Below are positions 15,227 to 23,170 of a stretch of DNA of 64,000 bases, piece by piece (position 1 is the stretch's first letter; every line of letters begins with the position of its first letter). This DNA is from Terriglobia bacterium (GTDB lineage Bacteria > Acidobacteriota > Terriglobia > Versatilivoradales > Versatilivoraceae), in contig OX638355.1 in NCBI GenBank assembly GCA_951813285.1, positions 3,243,136 to 3,307,135 on the forward strand. The letters are read 5' to 3'. The notes beneath the pieces were generated by a model. The model worked only from the letters and a program-made list of their open reading frames with translations, had not been told where the DNA came from and did no database searches. Both the position numbers and the translations under genes were made by a program.

Positions 15227-17899
15227 ATGGAAATTTCAAAGACCTACGATCCCCAATCGGTCGAGCCGGGCTGGATGGAATTCTGGGAAAGAAAGCGCCT
15301 GTTCGTAGCCGACGCCGAATCCAGCCGTCCCCCCTTCGTGATCGTCATACCACCGCCCAACGTGACGGGGTCGCTTCACATGGGGCACATGCTGGTCTAC
15401 ACGCTGCATGACATCGTTGTCCGCTGGCGAAGGATGCAAGGGCACAACACTCTGTGGCTGCCGGGCACCGACCACGCCGGCATCGCCACCCAGAACGTGG
15501 TGGAACGTCAACTGGAAGCGGAGGGGACCTCCCGTCAGGCATTGGGGCGGGAGGCCTTCGAGCGGCGTGTCTGGGAGTGGAAGGAGAAGAGCGGCAATAC
15601 CATTTTGAGGCAGCTGCGCCGTTTGGGGGGCTCCTGCGACTGGACCCGGGAGAGATTTACCCTGGATGAGGGGCTGTCCCGGGCGGTGCGAGAAGTCTTT
15701 GTGCGGCTCTATGAGGAAGGGCTCATCTACCGGGGCAAGCGACTGATCAACTGGTGCGTTCGTTGCCGCACGGCCCTCTCCGATCTGGAGGTGAACGCAG
15801 AGCCGACCCAGGGGAAACTGTACACTCTGCGTTATCCCCTCGCTGGTGGATCCGGTTCGCTCTCGGTGGCCACCACACGACCGGAAACCATGCTGGGGGA
15901 TACCGCGGTGGCCTTCAATCCCAAGGATGGGCGCTATCGGGAACTGGCCGGCAGGGTAGTGCGGCTGCCCTTGGCCGATCGCGAGATTCCAATTGTGGCC
16001 GATTCCTTTGTGGATCCCCAATTCGGAACCGGACTGGTGAAAGTCACGCCGGCTCACGACCCCAACGATTTCGAAATAGGACAGCGCCATGGCCTGCAAC
16101 AGATCTCGGTACTGGATGAGGATGGGCGGATGACCGATGCGGCGGGCGAGTTCCGGGGACTGGACCGTTCGGATTGCCGGGCCGCCGTGGTCAGCGAGCT
16201 TGACCGGCAGGGGCTGTTGGAAAAGGTGGAAGACCATACCCACAGCGTGGGGCAGTGCGATCGCTGCAAGCAGGTGATCGAGCCTCTCTTGTCCACCCAG
16301 TGGTTCGTCAGGACCAAACCGCTGGCCGAGCCGGCCATCCGGGCCGTGGAGGAAGGCCGGGTCCGTTTTGTTCCGGCCAACTGGTCCAAGACCTATTTCG
16401 AGTGGATGCGCAACATCAAGGACTGGTGTATCTCCCGGCAACTGTGGTGGGGGCACCGCATCCCCGCCTGGCACTGCCGGAACTGCGGAGAGGTCAACGT
16501 GGCCCGGCAGGAACCGCGGCAGTGTATTCGTTGCTCCGGCGGGGAGCTCAAGCCGGAGACCGACGTTCTGGATACCTGGTTCAGCTCGGGTCTCTGGCCA
16601 TTTTCCACTCTGGGTTGGCCCGAGCAGACCCGGGATCTGAGACAGTTCTACCCGACCTCCGTCCTGATCACCGGATTCGACATCATCTTCTTCTGGGTGG
16701 CCCGCATGATCATGGCCGGTCTCAAGTTTGCAGGGGACGTCCCCTTTCGGACCGTCTATATCAACAGCCTGGTGCGGGATGCCGAAGGGAAGAAGATGAG
16801 CAAGTCCAAGGGCAACGTGGTGGATCCTCTGGACCTGATGGAACAGTACGGTACCGACGCCGTTCGCTTCACCCTGGCCATCATGGCCGCGCCGGGCACC
16901 GACATCAGCCTCTCCGAAGAAAAGATCCTCAGCCATCGGGCCTTTGCCAACAAGATCTGGAACGCTTTTCGCCTGGTGACCCTGCATCTGGAAAGCATTC
17001 GCGCCCAGCTACCGCCGGACTTCGACGCCAGCGCCGAGATGGATGGGCTCTCCCAACGAAAGAAGGAGCTGTCCCTGGTGGACCGATGGATTCTGTCCAG
17101 GCTGTCCGGCGTCACCCGTGAGGTCAACGCGGGGTTGGAAGCCTATCGGTTTCATGAATCCAGCCACGCCATCTACCACTTTTTCTGGGGAGAGCTTTGC
17201 GACTGGTATATCGAGTTCGTCAAGCCCAAGATCGTGGCCCCGGAAAAGCATCCCGAGGATCAGCTCTCCTACCGGGTGCTGCTGGTCGTTTTCGATCAGG
17301 CTCTCCGGCTGATGCATCCCTTCATGCCCTTCATCACCGAGGAGCTTTGGCAACGGTTGCCGCACAAGGGAGTCTCCATTGCCGTCCAGTCCTATCCCGA
17401 GGGTCACCCGGCCCGGACCGACGCCACGGCCGAATCCCGTATCGGCATGTTGCAGGATGTCATCACCAAGATCCGAAACCTGAGGGCCGAGATCAACCTG
17501 GATCCCGGGCGCAGAATCCCGGTGCGGCTGGCCAGCTCGGAACCGGAGGTGCGCTCATTCCTTCTGGAGAGCCGGCCCTATATCCTAAACTTGGCCCGCT
17601 GCGATCGGGTCGAGGTGGTGGCCGCGGTTGGCAGGGAAGACCATTCGGCTCGCTCGGTGGCGTCGGGAGTGGATGTTGAGATACCGCTGGCGGGTCTGAT
17701 CGATCTGCAGGTGGAAAAGGGGCGGATCGAAAGGGAGATCCTCAAGTTGGAACGGGAAATGACACCGATCCGGCAGCGGCTGCAAAATCAGGCCTTCATG
17801 GCCAAGGCGCCGGAGAAAGTCGTCGAGCTCAATCGCAATCGTCTCATCCAGTTTCAGGAAAAGCTGGGCAAGTTGAGGGAGTATCGGGATCAACTGTAA
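15227..17899 (+). CDS. valS: Valyl-tRNA synthetase
   Basis: 890 aa, class I aminoacyl-tRNA synthetase. The HIGH-type motif appears as PPNVTGSLHMGHML (about residues 44-57) and the KMSKS motif as GKKMSKSKGNVVDP (about residue 521). A large insertion between them is the editing domain that clears Thr-tRNA(Val), including TTRPETMLGDTAVA. The anticodon-binding domain follows, and the last 60 or so residues form the coiled-coil arm typical of ValRS. It charges tRNA(Val); a tRNA-Val(GAC) gene lies at 55331-55404. A gap of 202 bases precedes the ATG and shows no T-box-like structure. Confidence 0.96.
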   Translation: MEISKTYDPQSVEPGWMEFWERKRLFVADAESSRPPFVIVIPPPNVTGSLHMGHMLVYTLHDIVVRWRRMQGHNTLWLPGTDHAGIATQNVVERQLEAEGTSRQALGREAFERRVWEWKEKSGNTILRQLRRLGGSCDWTRERFTLDEGLSRAVREVFVRLYEEGLIYRGKRLINWCVRCRTALSDLEVNAEPTQGKLYTLRYPLAGGSGSLSVATTRPETMLGDTAVAFNPKDGRYRELAGRVVRLPLADREIPIVADSFVDPQFGTGLVKVTPAHDPNDFEIGQRHGLQQISVLDEDGRMTDAAGEFRGLDRSDCRAAVVSELDRQGLLEKVEDHTHSVGQCDRCKQVIEPLLSTQWFVRTKPLAEPAIRAVEEGRVRFVPANWSKTYFEWMRNIKDWCISRQLWWGHRIPAWHCRNCGEVNVARQEPRQCIRCSGGELKPETDVLDTWFSSGLWPFSTLGWPEQTRDLRQFYPTSVLITGFDIIFFWVARMIMAGLKFAGDVPFRTVYINSLVRDAEGKKMSKSKGNVVDPLDLMEQYGTDAVRFTLAIMAAPGTDISLSEEKILSHRAFANKIWNAFRLVTLHLESIRAQLPPDFDASAEMDGLSQRKKELSLVDRWILSRLSGVTREVNAGLEAYRFHESSHAIYHFFWGELCDWYIEFVKPKIVAPEKHPEDQLSYRVLLVVFDQALRLMHPFMPFITEELWQRLPHKGVSIAVQSYPEGHPARTDATAESRIGMLQDVITKIRNLRAEINLDPGRRIPVRLASSEPEVRSFLLESRPYILNLARCDRVEVVAAVGREDHSARSVASGVDVEIPLAGLIDLQVEKGRIEREILKLEREMTPIRQRLQNQAFMAKAPEKVVELNRNRLIQFQEKLGKLREYRDQL

Positions 17900-17918
17900 A
17901 GGGAAAAATTCCTCCGCC

Positions 17919-18806
17919 ATGATCACGCCCCCTGGTGAGAAATGCGGGTTGGGGCTGGATTCCCGGAAGCTGACACCCATTGTCTCCGAGGCGCTGGCGG
18001 AGGACCGTGGGGCCGGCGATGTCACCAGCCGGCTCACCGTCGATCCGTCCCTGCCGGCTCGGGGAGATTTCCGGGCCAAGACCGATCTGGTCCTGGCGGG
18101 GTGGCCGGTGGTGGCGGAGACCTTCCGGATCCTGTCGGACGGCTGTTCTTCTCAGGCATTCTTTGGAGAAGGCGACCGGGTTCCGCGGGGAAGCCTTCTG
18201 GGGACGGTCCGCGGGCCGGCGGTGCTTTTGCTCGGCGGGGAGCGGGTGGCGCTTAACTTCCTGCAGCGGTGCAGCGGCATCGCGACCTTGACTCGGGCCA
18301 TGGTCGGGGCGGTGGAGGGAACCGGGATCGCCGTCCTGGATACCCGCAAGACTACCCCCGGATTGCGTTTCCTGGAAAAGTACGCCGTCGTCATGGGAGG
18401 GGGAAAGAACCATCGCTTCGGCCTCTATGACGGGATTCTGATCAAGGAGAATCACATCCGGGCCGCGGGCGGAATCGAAGCGGCCGTCTCCAGGGTTCGT
18501 TCGGGGCTCGACTCCCCGCAAAGGATCGAGGTGGAAGTCTCCAACCTGGAAGAGTTGGAGCAAGCCCTGGGGGTTGGGGTGGAAGCCATTTTGCTGGACA
18601 ACATGACGCCGGGACAGGTTGGAGAGTGCGTGTCCAGGACCCGGGGCCGGGCGCTTCTGGAGGTCTCCGGAGGCATTGATTTGCACAATATTCGCAACTA
18701 TGCCGTTGCCGGAGTGGACTTCATCTCGGTGGGCGCCTTGACGCACTCCGCGAGGGCGGCCGATATCAGCCTGGAGCTGCAACTACCCGATCCCCGCGCA
18801 CGATGA
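17919..18806 (+). CDS. nadC: Nicotinate-nucleotide pyrophosphorylase (quinolinate phosphoribosyltransferase)
   Basis: 295 aa. Recognisable segments are EDRGAGDVTS, NFLQRCSGIAT, DTRKTTPGLRFLEKYAV, GGGKNHRFGLYDGILIKENH, EVEVSNLEE, DNM and EVSGGI. They form the active site that binds quinolinate and PRPP. It makes nicotinate mononucleotide in de novo NAD synthesis. No nadA or nadB is in the window. It sits 19 bases after valS, and its stop overlaps the birA start (ATGA), so the three are probably co-transcribed. Confidence 0.95.
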   Translation: MITPPGEKCGLGLDSRKLTPIVSEALAEDRGAGDVTSRLTVDPSLPARGDFRAKTDLVLAGWPVVAETFRILSDGCSSQAFFGEGDRVPRGSLLGTVRGPAVLLLGGERVALNFLQRCSGIATLTRAMVGAVEGTGIAVLDTRKTTPGLRFLEKYAVVMGGGKNHRFGLYDGILIKENHIRAAGGIEAAVSRVRSGLDSPQRIEVEVSNLEELEQALGVGVEAILLDNMTPGQVGECVSRTRGRALLEVSGGIDLHNIRNYAVAGVDFISVGALTHSARAADISLELQLPDPRAR

Positions 18807-19795
18807 GGGAACTTCCATCCAGCGATGCGCGGCTCGATCGACTTGTCGAGCTGCTGGCGGATGCAGGCGGCGAGGGGAGGGTCCAAGCGGAGCTCTCTCG
18901 CGCCCTGGGCATGTCCCCGGCCGAGTTGTCGTCAGTTCTGGCCCGGGTCCAGGTGGAGGGTCTGCCTCTGGAGGTGGGCTCGGATGGGCGGGTTCGGCTC
19001 ACGGCGGCTGCCGATCTGCCGGTGGCTTCCCGGGTTCGACCCCATCTCGCCACCCAACGTTTGGGTCGGAAATATCACCACTACCTGAGGGTCGGCTCCA
19101 CCAACGACACCGCCCGGCGCCTGGCCGAGGACGGAGCGCCGGAAGGAACAGTGGTGGTGGCCGAAGAGCAGACCGACGGGCGAGGGCGTTTGGGCAGAAC
19201 CTGGTTGTCTCGCAAGACCAAGGACATCCTCCTCTCGCAGGTATTGCGGCCCGAGGTGGACCCCGCGCAGGCGCCCGGTTTGAACCTGGTGGTGGGACTG
19301 GCGGCCAACCAGGCGATTCGGGAGGTCGCCGGAATCCCCACCGACCTCAAGTGGCCGAACGATGTGCTCACCCGCCGCGGGAAGTGCTGCGGAGTGTTGA
19401 CGGAGATGAGTGCCGATCCCGGCAAGGTCCATTTCGTCATCGTGGGAGTCGGCATCAACGTGAATGGAGGCTCGCTTCCGGGCGCCATTGCCGGACGGGC
19501 TTCGACCCTGGAGCAAGTGGCGGGCGGCCGGGTCTCCAGGCCCAGACTGGTGGCTGCCTTGTTGAACCACCTGGAGCCCCTCTACCGGATTTTCCTGGAA
19601 CAGGGGCTCCAGCCTCTGCTGGAGCGCTGGATGGCCTTCTCTTCCTCCGTTAGAGGCCGCCCTGTCCTGGTCTCCAATCTGGGCCGCTCCCTTCGGGGGA
19701 CCACTGCCGGGCTGAGTGAACAGGGGGGCCTCAGGGTCAGACGTGAGGATGGCGCGGTGGAAGAGGTCATGGCCGGAGACGTGGTTCAATGGTAG
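18803..19795 (+). CDS. birA: Bifunctional biotin--[acetyl-CoA-carboxylase] ligase / biotin repressor
   Basis: 330 aa. The N-terminal 75 residues form a winged-helix domain (ELSRALGMSPAELSSVLARV), so the protein may also repress biotin genes. The catalytic domain holds GRGRLGRTW (biotinyl-AMP loop) and LKWPNDVL (catalytic Lys). A C-terminal SH3-like domain (about residues 280-330) completes the class II BirA layout. It activates biotin and attaches it to the carrier subunit of acetyl-CoA carboxylase and related enzymes. Its ATG overlaps the nadC stop, implying translational coupling. A mosaic repeat starts about 20 bases after its stop. Confidence 0.93.
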   Translation: MRELPSSDARLDRLVELLADAGGEGRVQAELSRALGMSPAELSSVLARVQVEGLPLEVGSDGRVRLTAAADLPVASRVRPHLATQRLGRKYHHYLRVGSTNDTARRLAEDGAPEGTVVVAEEQTDGRGRLGRTWLSRKTKDILLSQVLRPEVDPAQAPGLNLVVGLAANQAIREVAGIPTDLKWPNDVLTRRGKCCGVLTEMSADPGKVHFVIVGVGINVNGGSLPGAIAGRASTLEQVAGGRVSRPRLVAALLNHLEPLYRIFLEQGLQPLLERWMAFSSSVRGRPVLVSNLGRSLRGTTAGLSEQGGLRVRREDGAVEEVMAGDVVQW

Positions 19796-19816
19796 CGCTA
19801 GGCGGGGGCCGAACCT

Positions 19817-20105
19817 GCCTGAAACAAACGAACAAAGACAAAAGACAAAGGAAAAAGAGCTATCCACGAAGGGCCACGAAGAACGACGAAGGGCCACTAA
19901 GGCGATGAGGATGACCGCGACGGGATGCCAGGGTCACGAAAGGATGATCGATTTCCGATTGTTTCACCCTCGGATGATCTGCCCGACAGGGCAGGGGCGA
20001 CACTTGTTAGCAATTGATAATCCCGGGCGAACGCCCGGGCGACCCATCGAGCCGCGGAGCGGCGGCAGGAGGTAGCCGTGGGCGTGAGCCCATGGGGAGG
20101 CGAAG
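19817..20105 (+). repeat. Mosaic intergenic repeat, full-length copy
   Basis: The modules occur in order: an A-rich lead (cctgaaacaaacg…aaaaagagc), the 'ccacgaagggccac' module, the tttcaccctcg module with hairpin CTGCCC-GACA-GGGCAG, the palindrome CCCGGGC-GAAC-GCCCGGG, GCCGC-GGA-GCGGC, and GTGGGC-GTGA-GCCCAT. Compared with other copies, the first hairpin carries a paired change (CCGCCC/GGGCGG to CTGCCC/GGGCAG), which keeps base pairing. The 3' end supplies the GGGGAGG ribosome site of coaX. Confidence 0.88.
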
Positions 20106-20110
20106 CGACG

Positions 20111-20881
20111 ATGCTGCTGGTCATCGACGTCGGTAACACCAATACCTGGCTGGGAATCTACGAAGGTTCCAGGCTGAGGCAAGACTGGCGCCTGGAAACC
20201 AAGGAGCGTCAATCCGCGGACGAATACGGCATTTTGACCAGAAACCTCTTCAGTCTGGCGGGCATCGAGTTCACACGCATCTCGGATATCGTGATCGCTT
20301 CGGTGGTTCCTCCCCTCAACACCGTGCTGCAACAGACGGCCTTGAAGTATTTCAAGATTACTCCCCTGTTTATCGAGCCGGGCGTCAAGACCGGTATGCC
20401 CATCCTCTACGATCCTCCCTCGGACGTGGGCGCCGACAGGATCGTCAATGCGGTCGCGGCATTTGATCGTTACGGGGGCCCCTGCATCGTGGTGGACTTT
20501 GGGACAGCCACCACCTTCGACGCCATTTCCCGGAAAGGGGAGTATCTCGGAGGGGTCATCAGTCCCGGACCGGAGATAGCCGCCGAGGCGCTGTTCGCCC
20601 GGACGGCCAGGCTTCCCAGAGTCGAGGTCAAGCCCGCCGTCACCGTGATCGGCACCTCGACCGTCGCCAGCATCCAGTCGGGCCTCTATCACGGATACAT
20701 CGGCCTGGTCGACGGCATTCTTCAACGCATGATCGGGGAGTTGGGGTCTGACACAACGGTGGTTTCCACCGGAGGTCAGGCTGCACTCTTCGGGTCCGGC
20801 ATCCGCCATATTCAACATATCGATTCCCATTTGACGCTGGATGGACTGCGCCTCATCCACGAGAAAAATTTTCCTCGGTGA
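20111..20881 (+). CDS. coaX: Type III pantothenate kinase
   Basis: 256 aa. DVGNTNT at the N-terminus is the phosphate loop of this ASKHA-fold kinase; GADRIVNAVAA and VVDFGTATTFDA are its other signature segments. The enzyme phosphorylates pantothenate in the first step of CoA synthesis. I chose the ATG at 20111 because it is the start of similarity and has GGGGAGG 10 bases upstream; that ribosome site lies in the end of a dispersed repeat. An in-frame extension to 20078 would lie wholly in the repeat. Its stop is near the start of the next gene. Confidence 0.94.
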   Translation: MLLVIDVGNTNTWLGIYEGSRLRQDWRLETKERQSADEYGILTRNLFSLAGIEFTRISDIVIASVVPPLNTVLQQTALKYFKITPLFIEPGVKTGMPILYDPPSDVGADRIVNAVAAFDRYGGPCIVVDFGTATTFDAISRKGEYLGGVISPGPEIAAEALFARTARLPRVEVKPAVTVIGTSTVASIQSGLYHGYIGLVDGILQRMIGELGSDTTVVSTGGQAALFGSGIRHIQHIDSHLTLDGLRLIHEKNFPR

Positions 20882-20925
20882 GAACCGGGGCAGGCCTGCC
20901 GGGAGGGGGCGGCGGACCCTGCGCC

Positions 20926-21645
20926 ATGGAAAATTACTTCAACTACTTTACCGAGATCGAGGAGCACTTCCAGAAACGACGCGGGCAGGTCCGTCCTCTG
21001 TCGCCTCTGGACTGGTCCCTGATCGAATCCCTGCGAGACGCCGGGGTTCCCTTGGCGGTGGTGCTGCGCGGGGTGGACCAGGCCTTTGACAGACGCTCCA
21101 AAAGGCGAAGGCCGGTGGGGAAGGTGAACAGCCTCGCCTACTGCACGCAGACCATTCTGGCCGAACACGAGCGCCAGAAAGAGAGTCGGGCCGGACGCAA
21201 CGATCCGGCAGCCCAGGCTGCCGAGGGCGATCTGGATGTGCCGCAGTTGCTGAAATTGCTGGAAAGTGCTCGCCGCCGGCTGGAGTCGCTCCTGGGAGGA
21301 CCCAAGGCGGCTGAGCTGCCCGCATTGAGAACCGTGGTGGAGAAGGTTCTCGGCTCGCTCAAGGGGATCATGCAGGAAATCGAGGCATCGCAGTCACTGG
21401 ACTATGAGGGTCTGGAATTGAAGCTCAACACCCTGGAAGAACGCATTGTGGCAGCCATCCTCTCGGGGATGACCGAAGAGTCCCTGCTGGAAGCGAAGCA
21501 AGAGACCCAGCAGGAGATCCAACGGCACAAGCGGGGCTTGAAGGCCGAGCACATTGCCATGCTGGAAAGCAAGCTCATGCGAAAGAAGCTCCTGCAGACC
21601 TTCGGTGTTCCGCGACTGAGCCTGTTTTATCTTCCCCTCAATTAA
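20926..21645 (+). CDS. Conserved-looking helical protein of unknown function
   Basis: About 239 aa from ATG 20926 (MENYFNYFTEIEEHF). The frame opens earlier at 20878, overlapping the coaX stop, but the extra residues are low-complexity Gly/Pro. The N-terminal 90 residues (SPLDWSLIESLRDAGVPLAVV, RGVDQAF, VNSLAYC) look like a compact helical domain. The rest is a long charged, mostly helical region with coiled-coil character (KQETQQEIQRHKRGLKAEH). I do not recognise a named family and see no TM helix, signal peptide or catalytic motif. It lies between coaX and rlmD on the same strand. Confidence 0.75.
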   Translation: MENYFNYFTEIEEHFQKRRGQVRPLSPLDWSLIESLRDAGVPLAVVLRGVDQAFDRRSKRRRPVGKVNSLAYCTQTILAEHERQKESRAGRNDPAAQAAEGDLDVPQLLKLLESARRRLESLLGGPKAAELPALRTVVEKVLGSLKGIMQEIEASQSLDYEGLELKLNTLEERIVAAILSGMTEESLLEAKQETQQEIQRHKRGLKAEHIAMLESKLMRKKLLQTFGVPRLSLFYLPLN

Positions 21646-21740
21646 CCGATCCGAGGCTTGGCCGCCAGCGGCCGGCCAACACCCGGGGCGACGATGCATC
21701 CCTCACCCGGTAACTCATCCCCGGGGTTTCTCCCGAAGCC

Positions 21741-23042
21741 ATGAAGACCTTTCAGGTGACGGTCGAGCGCATGATTCCGGGAGGCAAGGGAATTGCCTTC
21801 CGGGACAAGAAGGCGGTCTTTCTCCCGCTGGTCGTCCCCGGCGATCGTGTCCGGGTCAAGCAGGCGGTCGACCGTGGCAGCTATCTCGAGGTTCTGGACT
21901 GGGAGTTGGTTGAGGCCTCCTCCGATCGACAGAAGCCGCCTTGTCCCTATTTCGGACGGTGCGGGGGGTGTGATTTCCAGCAGATGAATGCCCGCAGTCA
22001 ACTCGACAGCAAGGCGGAAATTCTGGCCGACGCTCTGCGGCGCGTGGGTCGGATTGGCGATCCCCCAAGCGGGATTCTCCGGAACCCTTCGCCTGTCTCA
22101 GCCTACCGGAATCGCTTGCAATTGAAGGTGTTGGCGCAAAATGGGAGAGTCTCCTGGGGATTGTTCGAGCGGGCCTCCCACCGGGTGGTCGAAGTCGACC
22201 GGTGCGGCATCGCCGCGGACGCTCTCTGGGCCATCCTTCCCCATCTGCAAGCCTTCCTGGAGCGCTCTCCCATGACGGTGGCCTGCCTGACCGAGGTGGA
22301 AATCTTCCAGGGAGATGGAGAGGAATCCTTGATCGACCTGAAGGTGAAACCGGACGCCGAAAACCTCTCCGTCCTCAAACGGGATCTGCCGGCCGGTGAG
22401 TTCGATTGGGGAAGCCGGCGGGTGAGCCTCTACCTTTCCCGGTCGCAGAAACGCACCCTTCGGGTGTCGGGGCCCGGCTTTGTCCACAAGAGGGTGGGAG
22501 AGTGGACATTCCGAGTGAGCCGAGGATCCTTCTTTCAGGTAAACGATTTCATGCTGGAGTCCTTGAGCCAACGGGCGACGCAGGGTCTGGAAGGATCTCG
22601 CGCTCTGGATCTCTTCTGCGGGGTTGGATTCTTCACGCTGCCGCTGTCGATGCAGTTCGAGCTGGTTTGGGCAGTGGATCAGAACGCCGCCGCCATCCTG
22701 GATATGGAATCGAACGCACGCGCCAACGGGCGCCGCAACTGCCGTATATTGCACAGAGACCTGGACACCTTTCTGCGGGACCGCCGCCGGGATCTGGAGG
22801 GGATCGACCTGGTGCTGCTGGACCCGCCCCGAAGCGGAATCCCCAAGACCACCGTCGGGAAGGTCGCCGACCTCAAGGCTCACCAGGTCGTCTATGTTTC
22901 CTGCGATCCCTCGACCCTGGCCAGAGATCTGGCGATTTTTCTGGGCCGGGGCTATGCGGTGGAATCCCTGGAGATCATCGACCTGTTTCCCCAAAGCCAC
23001 CACCTGGAGACCGTTGCCAGACTGAAGCGAATGGGGGGTTGA
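21741..23042 (+). CDS. rlmD: 23S rRNA (uracil-5-)-methyltransferase, RlmD/RumA type
   Basis: 433 aa. An N-terminal TRAM domain (residues 1-60) precedes the [4Fe-4S] motif CPYFGRCGGC (Cys68, 74 and 77), which needs a further cysteine (probably DRCG). The SAM-binding domain holds DLFCGVGFFTLPLS, LLDPPRSGIP and the nucleophile Cys in VYVSCDPSTLARDL. This is the complete RumA/RlmD set. The family makes m5U in 23S rRNA (U1939 in E. coli); RlmC-type specificity or a tRNA substrate cannot be excluded from sequence alone. It closes the housekeeping run. Confidence 0.9.
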   Translation: MKTFQVTVERMIPGGKGIAFRDKKAVFLPLVVPGDRVRVKQAVDRGSYLEVLDWELVEASSDRQKPPCPYFGRCGGCDFQQMNARSQLDSKAEILADALRRVGRIGDPPSGILRNPSPVSAYRNRLQLKVLAQNGRVSWGLFERASHRVVEVDRCGIAADALWAILPHLQAFLERSPMTVACLTEVEIFQGDGEESLIDLKVKPDAENLSVLKRDLPAGEFDWGSRRVSLYLSRSQKRTLRVSGPGFVHKRVGEWTFRVSRGSFFQVNDFMLESLSQRATQGLEGSRALDLFCGVGFFTLPLSMQFELVWAVDQNAAAILDMESNARANGRRNCRILHRDLDTFLRDRRRDLEGIDLVLLDPPRSGIPKTTVGKVADLKAHQVVYVSCDPSTLARDLAIFLGRGYAVESLEIIDLFPQSHHLETVARLKRMGG

Positions 23043-23170
23043 CGGCCAATGGGAAGGCTCTTTGGCGGAGGTGTCGTTGACACTCGGTGGGGTCGATGGT
23101 AGGTTTGGGTCATTCATTGAAGAAAGAGATCACAGGATCTCGACTCCCAAGTCGGCGTGAGGATTGTCGG

